Of a DNA stretch of 64,000 nucleotides, positions 59,501-64,000 are shown piece by piece. Position numbers and translations under genes: made by a program. The notes under the pieces are model-generated. The model was not told the origin of the DNA, searched no databases, and saw only the letters and a program-made list of their open reading frames with translations. Location: positions 10,388,798-10,452,797 of the forward strand of contig OZ020260.1 of NCBI GenBank assembly GCA_963971285.1. The letters are read 5' to 3'. Origin of the DNA: Astropecten irregularis (lineage: Eukaryota > Echinodermata > Asteroidea > Paxillosida > Astropectinidae). Position 1 is the stretch's first letter; each line of letters opens with the position of its first letter.

Positions 59501-60404
59501 GTATTTTACTATTTATCCAGAAATCGGTATTACAATTTTTCTCACGACTCAGATGTGCGATTGAGCTCAAATTTTCACACGTTTATCACTTCGTGTACAT
59601 GCTGGAAAAGACAGTGTGAAAAAGTGTGAGTGCTGTTCTGTGGCCTTTACCAATCATGTATTATACCTTTAAGAGAATATACAAGGCCTAACGTAACCCT
59701 TTTTCCATAATGATCGTCAGTGGAATAAAGTCTAGGCCCATTGCTCATCGTGATCCCACACACCGCAAAGCATGCATCAAAGGGCGCCCCCTGTTGAAAC
59801 CGATCGGCAATATACCTCATAAAAAAATTTTAAAAATACAAAAAAGAAGGAAAGAATAAGGCTTATAAATTCTTTCCTTCTTTTTTATAATATTGTTTTA
59901 ATTAGTCCTCCTAGGCCTATCCCCTTTTTTGTTTTATACCTGTCCCTGTTTGTTTCACGGACAAGATCACAGATCCTGCTGATCTAGGATCCCATTTTAG
60001 CTTACCCTGCATTGCATAGGACGTCGTGGATCTGCATCTGTGACATTGTGCGTGAAACAAATTAACAGGTAGGCCTACTGATTGACTGTTCTTTCAAACA
60101 AAAGCCCCCAAAATAGGTAACCTCCACCCCTCTCTTTAAACTTGTGAAATATCCCAACATTAGTTCAATGTGGCCATGGCCGTCAGTGGAATTTTTCCAA
60201 TTAGAGATTTGCGTTGTCACGCTCCATACATCATTAATTATGATTATTTACATGCAGTGATGTACATAACATACTTAGGCGTTCCATCCGCGTTAGACTT
60301 ACCCTCCAACACGATCTCCGCCGCACTTTCTGATTGTCGTAATTCTCATCTTCTGCAACCGTGTACGAAATAAAATCATTCCTGACGGATGAACTAGTAT
60401 ACAT
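47187..60404 (-). CDS. MAN1B1: endoplasmic reticulum mannosyl-oligosaccharide 1,2-alpha-mannosidase (GH47)
   Basis: ER mannosidase I trims a mannose from Man9GlcNAc2 and helps send misfolded glycoproteins to ERAD. Ten exons join in consistent phase to about 702 residues (human about 699). The type II layout is: cytosolic tail [20 protein letters not shown] ending RRRSCWR, signal anchor at about residues 46-65 ([20 protein letters not shown]), a poorly conserved stem to about 245, then the GH47 domain. Catalytic residues equivalent to human E330, D463, H524 and E599 are at E329 (NLFECTIR), D461 ([15 protein letters not shown]), H522 (DHLVC) and E596 (LRPETIES). The calcium-binding threonine is T685 (STEAHFLP). 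Both disulfide cysteines (DHLVC, ANTCYQM) are kept. Exons: 60303-60404, 58831-59055, 57822-57998, 54939-55161, 53203-53388, 51245-51393, 49970-50346, 49104-49224, 48259-48453, 47187-47540. The exon 4 donor is uncertain; numbering could shift by six. Confidence 0.96.
48259..48453 (-). CDS. MAN1B1: MAN1B1 exon 9 (residues 521-585)
   Basis: [20 protein letters not shown] (H522, first disulfide Cys), [20 protein letters not shown] (second Cys). Acceptor CCACTACAG, donor GTAAGT. A foldback repeat tip lies about 35 nt upstream of its acceptor. Confidence 0.96.
48488..48838. repeat. TTAAAGG foldback MITE, copy B5
   Basis: TTTAAGGTATCATACATGGT start; internal CCCCGAGATCAAAGCTG and ACCATCACCATCTTCATACC. 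The right tip is eroded. In a MAN1B1 intron, adjacent to the exon 9 acceptor. Confidence 0.75.
49104..49224 (-). CDS. MAN1B1: MAN1B1 exon 8 (residues 480-520)
   Basis: [20 protein letters not shown] then [16 protein letters not shown]. Acceptor CGTTTGGCAG, donor GTGAGT, phase 0 out. Confidence 0.95.
49384..49593 (+). pseudogene. 3' end of a non-LTR retrotransposon (LINE) reverse transcriptase frame, truncated
   Basis: A short frame in the MAN1B1 intron 7, opposite strand, reads [20 protein letters not shown] and [12 protein letters not shown]. This matches the usual end of LINE ORF2 proteins (a W-x-x-LP-x-x-x-R ... FK-x-x-L pattern), where truncated 5' ends are normal. The clade cannot be given without a search. 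Sequence from here to about 49955, ending near AATAAAGA, may be the element's 3' UTR. Confidence 0.5.
49970..50346 (-). CDS. MAN1B1: MAN1B1 exon 7 (residues 355-480)
   Basis: The largest exon. [40 protein letters not shown] and [20 protein letters not shown] with catalytic D461. A T-rich acceptor (TTTTTATTCACAG) precedes it; donor GTACGT after two bases of a split arginine. Confidence 0.96.
50682..51046. repeat. TTAAAGG foldback MITE, copy A5 (full length)
   Basis: TTTAAAGGTAGTATCATACT to GTATGATACTAACTTTAA, 365 bp, in a MAN1B1 intron. The central palindrome GATCTTTTAAAAGATC marks the fold. Confidence 0.85.
51245..51393 (-). CDS. MAN1B1: MAN1B1 exon 6 (residues 305-354)
   Basis: [20 protein letters not shown] and [20 protein letters not shown]; contains catalytic E329. 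Acceptor TTGACAG, donor GTAAGT, phase 0 out. Confidence 0.95.
51463..51961. repeat. nested foldbacks: outer GGGGTCGGTTTCA element holding an inner 350-bp foldback
   Basis: The outer tips (GGGGTCGGTTTCACAAAGCT / GATGAAATGGACCCC) are split by an inner element at about 51559-51914. The inner arms, about 135 bp, are nearly perfect complements (for example GGCTTATCAGACACATTTAA / TTAAATGTGTCTGATAAGCC). ATTAG occurs at both inner borders. Confidence 0.8.
52122..52835. repeat. TTAAAGG foldback MITE, copy B6, interrupted
   Basis: Left half 52122-52275 (TTAAAGGTACAGTACAGGAT...) and right half about 52672-52835 (...ACCAATCATGTATTATACCT) are normal subfamily B. About 390 bp between them is foreign and carries a transposase fragment. 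Confidence 0.8.
52281..52510 (+). pseudogene. decayed Tc1/mariner-like DDE transposase fragment
   Basis: Reading across one stop and one frameshift gives EWPS-stop-SPDLT, then [16 protein letters not shown], then [17 protein letters not shown]. This follows the C-terminal catalytic block of mariner-superfamily transposases (the WPxxSPDLxPxDFFLWGxLK pattern carrying the third acidic residue). Only this end remains; it cannot be active. Confidence 0.65.
53203..53388 (-). CDS. MAN1B1: MAN1B1 exon 5 (residues 243-305, start of GH47 domain)
   Basis: [20 protein letters not shown], then [20 protein letters not shown] and [17 protein letters not shown]; donor GTAAGA after one base of a split glutamate. 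Confidence 0.95.
53532..53690. repeat. dispersed ~160-bp repeat, copy 2
   Basis: CGGGCCTGGAATTTGATTCT to GTTAAATTCCAGGCTTGC; the terminal GGCCTGGAATTT/AAATTCCAGGC are inverted. Pairs with 44055-44211. In a MAN1B1 intron. Confidence 0.8.
53728..54089. repeat. TTAAAGG foldback MITE, copy B7
   Basis: Left tip altered (AAATGGCATGTACAACATTG), right tip GTACATGCCCTTTAA; the interior matches B1 and B2 (ATTCCATGACAAATCAAATT). Confidence 0.75.
54120..54392. repeat. foldback MITE, TTAGGAGGGCC family, copy 3
   Basis: The flank AACTGCTGCAAACTGCTCAT is followed by arms GTTAGGAGGGCCTGACGCGT / ACGCGTCAGGCCCTCCTAAC. This copy has a longer stem-loop than the other two (AGCCTTTGAGAAAGATCC arms inside). Confidence 0.85.
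54670..54725. repeat. perfect 20-bp hairpin
   Basis: ACCTGTCTATAAAGACCACT, 16-nt loop, AGTGGTCTTTATAGACAGGT. In the MAN1B1 intron between exons 4 and 5. Confidence 0.9.
54740..54859. repeat. 120-bp MITE with AGGCCTGTTTGTTTAATGC tips, copy 1
   Basis: Tips AGGCCTGTTTGTTTAATGCA and TGCATTAAACAAACAGGCC around CCCATTTTAGCGTACCCTGC. A relative is at 59944-60070. Confidence 0.85.
54939..55161 (-). CDS. MAN1B1: MAN1B1 exon 4 (residues 169-243, stem); donor uncertain
   Basis: Acceptor CTGTGTAG, then [20 protein letters not shown] and a glycine/serine-rich stem to KRKDDRQ. Exon 5 needs a phase-1 donor. Two fit: CAAG-GTCATT (ending 54939, used here) and AAAC-GTAAAG (ending 54957, six residues shorter). 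A better-looking GTATGA nearby has the wrong phase. The plus-strand frame across this exon is a shadow. Confidence 0.75.
55344..55479. repeat. foldback with 33-bp arms around a CG/TG-rich loop
   Basis: Arms CAATGGGAGACTTTGGAGAA / TTCTTCAAAGTCTCCCATTG continue into GACCGGTCTTCAAG-type pairing. The loop has GCATGCGCGCG and ACGCGTACGC alternating purine-pyrimidine stretches. Confidence 0.85.
55744..55991. repeat. foldback repeat with GGGGCCAATTTCATAAA tips, copy 3
   Basis: AGGGGCCAATTTCATAAAAC and TTTTATGAAATTGGCCCCT are inverted; inner arms AATTTGCTTAGCAAG / CTTAGCAAATTTTTG. In a MAN1B1 intron. Confidence 0.85.
55992..56785. other. intronic stretch of MAN1B1 with no recognised element
   Basis: A 121-codon plus-strand frame (56350-56715) exists but its sequence is low-complexity lysine/asparagine-rich and resembles nothing I recognise; not called as a gene. 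Confidence 0.5.
56786..57143. repeat. TTAAAGG foldback MITE, copy B8
   Basis: TTAAATTTACAGTACAGGAT to TACCAATCATACCTTTAA, with the full subfamily B interior (GATCTCAGGGTAAGATC at the fold). Confidence 0.8.
57822..57998 (-). CDS. MAN1B1: MAN1B1 exon 3 (residues 110-168, stem)
   Basis: 59 codons, phase 0: [20 protein letters not shown] and [20 protein letters not shown] to GALE. Acceptor CCATGCAG, donor GTAAGC. The proline-rich stem is weakly conserved; KGPPKL and RDPP match the vertebrate stem. Confidence 0.85.
58041..58304. repeat. hexamer-ended foldback (GAGCCN), copy 2
   Basis: Tips TAGGGCCTTTCTCAAAGCTC and GAGCTTTGAGAAAGGCCCCT are inverted. Just inside each lies a run of GAGCCN hexamers (about 3 copies left, 9 right). 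Lies 42 bp from the MAN1B1 exon 3 acceptor. Confidence 0.85.
58504..58741. repeat. hexamer-ended repeat (GAGCCN), copy 3
   Basis: Shares the interior with copies 1 and 2 in opposite orientation; begins with five GGCTCC-type hexamers. Read in frame the hexamers spell Glu-Pro repeats, which is a repeat artefact. Confidence 0.85.
58831..59055 (-). CDS. MAN1B1: MAN1B1 exon 2 (residues 35-109, signal anchor)
   Basis: Acceptor GCATTAG, then [11 protein letters not shown] and about 20 hydrophobic residues ([20 protein letters not shown]), then an acidic stem. Donor GTAAGT, 75 codons, phase 0. Confidence 0.92.
59111..59729. repeat. GAATTCCACTGACGGCCAT foldback, copy 3, split by MITE B9
   Basis: Tips AAGAATTTCACCGACGGCCG and ATGATCGTCAGTGGAATAAA. 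The element is continuous with copy 1 if 59355-59672 is removed. In MAN1B1 intron 1. Confidence 0.8.
59355..59672. repeat. TTAAAGG foldback MITE, copy B9, nested
   Basis: TTTAAAGGTACAGTACACTA (with a small CTACACACTACA expansion) to GTATTATACCTTTAA. Inserted in the older GAATTCCACTGACGG element. Confidence 0.85.
59944..60070. repeat. 125-bp MITE related to 54740-54859, copy 2
   Basis: CCCTGTTTGTTTCACGGACA and CGTGAAACAAATTAACAGG ends, core CCCATTTTAGCTTACCCTGC shared with copy 1. Confidence 0.75.
60303..60404 (-). CDS. MAN1B1: MAN1B1 exon 1 (residues 1-34, cytosolic tail)
   Basis: The ATG at 60404 gives [20 protein letters not shown] and [15 protein letters not shown], which aligns with the vertebrate N terminus beginning at its internal MYPPPP methionine. 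Phase 0 out, donor GTAAGT. An upstream short frame overlaps this ATG. Confidence 0.88.
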
Positions 60405-60444
60405 ACTGTCTGTCCGTGCGGCTACTGAGCTCAAACTTTCGCAT
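60394..60444 (-). promoter_or_regulatory. overlapping upstream ORF at the MAN1B1 start
   Basis: An ATG at 60444 opens a 16-codon frame ([16 protein letters not shown]) that ends at a TAG inside the main coding sequence, seven bases past the main ATG. If transcription starts upstream, ribosomes using it would bypass the MAN1B1 start. Whether it is in the mRNA depends on the start site, which is not known. Confidence 0.45.
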
Positions 60445-60499
60445 AAAACCTCACAATTTCCCAGATGAAAATATCCAGACGGGAGTTTCCACGTACATG

Positions 60500-60545
60500 G
60501 AGGTCGCCATTTTATTTTTCAGATGACGTGTACGATGTACATGTA
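60500..60545 (-). promoter_or_regulatory. candidate MAN1B1 promoter elements
   Basis: The minus strand carries AAAATGGCGACC, a YY1-like initiator-region motif, about 100 bp upstream of the start codon, next to ACACGTCATC (on plus, GATGACGTGT, similar to UPRE/CRE sites). A low-confidence motif reading without transcript data. Confidence 0.3.
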
Positions 60546-60597
60546 TGTACGTACAGTACGTGTATGCAACTTATAGGCGGCGCTGTGGAGTATGAAA

Positions 60598-60730
60598 GCG
60601 TTCGTTTAAATTCCACGGGGCAGTCATGAAATGGGAATGCTTGCGTATTATCCACAAACCAATCGAAGGATGGGGGAGGGGCTGGGCGAAGTTTAACTTG
60701 TGGTCGATTCTTGGATGTTAAACGAACGCA
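60598..60730. repeat. foldback with GCGTTCGTTTAA arms
   Basis: GCGTTCGTTTAAATTCC and TTAAACGAACGCATCC ends; related to 34488-34616. Immediately upstream of the putative MAN1B1 promoter. Confidence 0.65.
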
Positions 60731-60739
60731 TCCTATAAA

Positions 60740-61428
60740 GATCTTAGCTTCCTATCAACGATACTACATTGCGGAGCCTCTATACTAGCTGCACTGCATG
60801 CACTAGTTGTCATTGCCTTATAAATTCTAATCAAAATCTTGAAAATTTTGCCAAAAATTGGAAAAACAAACTTCTTAAAGGGTTCATGCAGTGCTTTTTT
60901 CAGTCAGGTTATTTTATTGCCTAATTCATACAGAGAATAATTTTTATACTGACAAATAATGAATGGCAAGTCTTATTTTGGTTTGAAACCAACATTTGTT
61001 TTTTCTTTGAATGGCTTTGTAAATCTGTTTATAGCTCCATAGTAAAACGAGTGATTTTCATGCATACTCATGTAGGGAACCAACAGCAAAATTATAATGA
61101 AAAAGCATAAAAAATGAAGACACAAACTTGACCAACAGAAATTGTTTGGTAAAAAAATTACATCACCAGTTGAGTGAAAAGGAAATATTTGGCAAAATAA
61201 AACCCATTCAGGAGGAAAAGGTCTGTCAGAAATCCTATAAAACAACCGCAACTTGTTGTGCACAAATCAATTGTGTTACTGCTCTCAGTTCCCCAGATGA
61301 CATCACAGTTTTGCTCATGAATATAATTAGCATACAAACAAAAAAACCTGTTTTAACCCTGAATCAGTGTGAGGAAGTGGGTAAAATCACAGTCCCCATG
61401 TACAGTTTTTTTTATTGGCACAGAGACC
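60740..61428. other. upstream flank of MAN1B1, nothing recognised
   Basis: AT-rich, no exon or named repeat identified; a 110-codon plus-strand frame (61128-61460) has no recognisable motif and runs into a repeat. Confidence 0.5.
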
Positions 61429-61720
61429 CTTTAAAGGTAATTTCATCGGTAGCATACTGAAACAGAAATCTTCACAGATTAATTTTATGCAAATAATGGT
61501 GATGGTAGACACCATTGCTGTATCTATCCAGATGTTTTGATCATTCAGATATGAATAATGGAAGTGAAAAGATACTGTGGCCGTTTTTCACTATTGTCTC
61601 AAAAAGTGGGAACAGTGCGGGACTGAAATTTTCACATATGACTGTTACATGTATCTTCCTTGATATTACCATGGCCCATGAATCAGCTTTTCTTTGACAA
61701 AATCAAGATATTATCTTTAA
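61429..61720. repeat. TTAAAGG foldback MITE, copy A6
   Basis: TTTAAAGGTAATTTCATCGG to AGATATTATCTTTAA. Its right tip is also the left tip of the next copy. Confidence 0.75.
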
Positions 61721-62019
61721 AGGTAAATATCATACTTTGGTTTTTATCAAAGAAATACAGATTCATAGGCAAATATATCAAGACAGATACAGTAACAGTC
61801 ATCTGTGAAAATTTCAGTCCCATGCGGTGCCCACTTTTTGAGAAAACAGCTCAAAAAGATTTTTGGTCGTTGTTTTACTATATTTTCTGGAAAAATGCAC
61901 CATTTCGGGCGGGAAAATTTGAACGGTATTTTTCTACCACCACCATACCCTGTAAGTTATTGGTAAATCTGTGAATATTTCTGTTTTGGTTTCTTACCAA
62001 AGTATGATACTACCTTTAA
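61716..62019. repeat. TTAAAGG foldback MITE, copy A7
   Basis: TTTAAAGGTAAATATCATAC to AAGTATGATACTACCTTTAA; directly abuts A6, sharing the TTTAA. Confidence 0.8.
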
Positions 62020-62189
62020 GCCCTACTCCTAAACCTTACAACAGTACTAAAATCGTATCCATCATGCAAACCTTTTAATTTAAAATGTTTCATGTTTGTG
62101 AGTGTTTTTAATCACGTTTAAAACGATTTGTCAAGTATTTCAAAAACCATGAGTAGTTCTTTAAGTAAGAGTTTGTATCCGTTTAATTT

Positions 62190-62312
62190 CAGTGGTAATA
62201 AAATTGATTGAAAAGTGAACAAAGAAAAATTGACTGGAGCTGGATTCGAACCGGCGACCCCCTGAATACCCGACCGTACAGGCGCACCAACTGAGTTATT
62301 TTTGTTAGTTTG
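62190..62312 (-). repeat. tRNA-derived SINE, minus-strand copy
   Basis: Minus strand: A box-like TAACTCAGTTGGTG, B box GCCGGTTCGAATCCAGC, then the tail CAGTCAATTTTTCTTTGTTC. No acceptor stem pairing, so it is not an intact tRNA gene. Confidence 0.7.
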
Positions 62313-62454
62313 GCAGTCAGAAGCCATGAAACCACACACACACCGCCATATCCCTGGGATCATTTTCATATATACACGCAGCAAAGCTGCAACATGAGCA
62401 CGGTACATGGGGGATCACTCCTAAAGAGGATACGGCTTTTTGATTAAAGTAATC

Positions 62455-62548
62455 ATCAAATAACCACTTTGTTCACTTTTCAATTAAATTAAAGTCATTA
62501 AAAAGAGAACACAGAAAAATTGACTGGAGCGGGATTCGAACCGTGGTT
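62455..62548 (-). repeat. truncated tRNA-derived SINE copy
   Basis: Minus strand retains only the B box half (CGGTTCGAATCCCGCTCCAG) and the CAATTTTTCTGTGTTC tail; the A box half is missing. Confidence 0.6.
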
Positions 62549-62724
62549 TTTTTGTAATTAAATTGAGTTGGGTAATTATTAAGTAATTAAATTGACTTGT
62601 TTGTATACCCTTGTAATGTGAAAGTTGGATTTCATCAAGTCATTGTTTGAAGGACTGTTGTGGCTAAAATAACATGCAGAATGACATGATCAAAGTACAA
62701 AACAAACACCCAACACCCCATAAA

Positions 62725-62748
62725 TAAACAAACAAACAAACAAACGAC
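62725..62748. repeat. AAAC microsatellite
   Basis: AAACAAACAAACAAACAAAC. A comparable TTTG run is at 57790-57814. Confidence 0.85.
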
Positions 62749-63017
62749 GTTCGCGTAGGCACGAATCGGTGTTAGAGCGCCCTCTTTGACAGGGTGAACG
62801 GGATCAAAAGAGTCGTGGTATGAGTTTATGATTCAAAGAGACAATAGCCGTGGTTTCTTTTAAATGTAGCCTACCTGTGGACGTTTCTCCTTGTGTTCCA
62901 TTTTGGTATGTTACAACAATAAATCAGCTCATGCGATTTCGCGGAATTTGAAGTTTTCAAACACATGCAGTTTCCATAAAATGATACACTAAGCAATATT
63001 ATTTTACAGGGGCGGCA

Positions 63018-63386
63018 TTAAAGGTAGTATCATATACTTTGATAAGAGACCAAAACAAATGTTCACAGATTTACGTATAACTTAAAGGGTATGAAGTTTA
63101 TGCTAGTAGAAACCTACCGTTGACATTTGTCCACCTGAAATGGTGTATTTATCCAGAAATTTGTACAACAACGACCGAAAATCTTTTTTATCTTTTAAAA
63201 GATCAAAAATAAAAGAAAAAAGACTTAAGAAATACTGCGGCCGTTTTTCACGAATTTCTCAAAAAGTGGGCACCGTATCTGCATGACTGAAATTTTCACA
63301 GATGACTGTTACTGTATCTGTCTTGATATTTTTGCCCTTGAATCTGCACTTCTTTGACAAAAACCAAAGTATGATACTACCTTTAA
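63018..63386. repeat. TTAAAGG foldback MITE, copy A8 (full length)
   Basis: TTAAAGGTAGTATCATATAC to AAGTATGATACTACCTTTAA; same internal GATCTTTTAAAAGATC-type fold as A5. Confidence 0.85.
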
Positions 63387-63643
63387 ACAGATTTACATAA
63401 TCTTAGTTACAGGGTATAAACACACCGTTAAAAATGTTCCGCCTGAAATGTTGCATTTATCAAGAAATTAGTAAAAGCAACGACTAAATGTGTTTTTATC
63501 TTTAAAAGAAAAACAAATAACGGTGAAAAGATTAAAGAAATCCATGGGCGTTTTTCACTGTTTTCTCAAAAAGTCGGTACCGATATTTTCGCTAATGAAT
63601 CTGCATTTCTTTGACATAAACCAAAGTATGATACTACCTTTAA
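63382..63643. repeat. TTAAAGG foldback MITE, copy A9 (left end lost)
   Basis: Starts within the element (CAGATTTACATAATCTTAGT) right at the end of A8 and finishes AAGTATGATACTACCTTTAA. Confidence 0.75.
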
Positions 63644-63712
63644 CACAAATACTGGGTTCTATTATAAACTTAATAAACAGTGATTCTATTTACTATCAAT
63701 TAATACTTTGAA

Positions 63713-63783
63713 ATTGACTATAGCGGGATTCGATCCAGAAACTTCTACCGTCGCTCTTACCAACTGAGCTATCAAGCCAAAAT
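63713..63783 (-). repeat. tRNA-like SINE head
   Basis: Minus strand: TTGATAGCTCAGTTGGTAAG (A box), GGATCGAATCCCGC (B box), then CTATAGTCAATTTC. Good internal promoter boxes, but the ends do not form an acceptor stem. Confidence 0.6.
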
Positions 63784-63813
63784 GTTGGCGGTGTCCTATA
63801 TTATCTTAGTTCG

Positions 63814-63958
63814 TTAAAGGGATGGTACATAATAGTAAGACAAAATACACTTCAAGATCACACATTCACATAAAACTTACACAGTACATGCATGTATAAT
63901 GTTGATGATATGAGAAAACATCCCATGAAATGTTTTTGTCTGAAATGCCATATTCCAG
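63814..63958. repeat. TTAAAGG foldback MITE, subfamily C, copy C2 (partial)
   Basis: TTAAAGGGATGGTACATAAT and TCCCATGAAATGTTTTTGTC match C1; the element gives way near 63958 to a different sequence, then the window ends. Confidence 0.75.
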
Positions 63959-64000
63959 GCGCGGTTCTAGAGCCAAAATTGTTGGGGGCTAGAAGAGCCA

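Noticed and set aside
62215-62310. Possible tRNA gene on the minus strand
   Set aside because: A and B boxes are present but no acceptor stem pairs and the 3' side continues into a tail shared with other SINE copies.

Overview
This window is animal (metazoan) nuclear DNA. It is AT-rich, its genes are split by GT-AG introns, and its intergenic DNA is full of short foldback repeats, tRNA-derived SINE-like pieces and TGTACA/AGGCCT-rich simple sequence. The protein matches (alpha-spectrin, a TREX-type exonuclease, ER mannosidase I) and the repeat texture suggest an invertebrate deuterostome, most likely an echinoderm such as a sea star. The species call is inference; the animal call is firm.

Three protein-coding genes can be supported. 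(1) 3192-16652, minus strand: the 5' half of a non-erythroid alpha-spectrin gene (SPTAN1 ortholog). Eighteen coding exons give about 958 codons, from the start methionines to the point in spectrin repeat 9 where the SH3 domain is inserted. The rest of the gene lies beyond base 1. (2) 35276-36031, plus strand: an intact, apparently intronless 251-residue DEDDh 3'-5' exonuclease of the TREX1/TREX2 family. (3) 47187-60404, minus strand: a complete MAN1B1 (ER mannosyl-oligosaccharide 1,2-alpha-mannosidase, GH47) gene. Its ten coding exons give about 702 residues with a membrane anchor and all the catalytic residues. These genes have unrelated jobs (membrane skeleton, DNA clearance, ER glycan trimming) and are not an operon-like unit.

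Layout: 1-3191 is a spectrin intron; 3192-16652 holds spectrin exons; 16653-30780 is spectrin upstream DNA with repeats and a TGACGTCA-rich repeat block at 27.5-29.9 kb. A 470-bp inverted duplication with a CpG-rich core lies at 30784-32956. The exonuclease gene follows at 35.3-36.0 kb, then repeat-rich intergenic DNA to 47 kb, MAN1B1 to 60.4 kb, and repeats to the end.

The most notable non-gene content is a family of TTAAAGG-tipped foldback elements, about 20 copies in three subfamilies, concentrated after 41.6 kb. One is inserted inside another element, one carries a decayed mariner-like transposase piece, and two sit about 35 nt from splice acceptors. I found no bacterial-style system, no CRISPR array and no rRNA or intact tRNA gene. 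No clearly undescribed protein system is visible; the strongest oddities are the inverted duplication with the CpG core and the repeat architecture.
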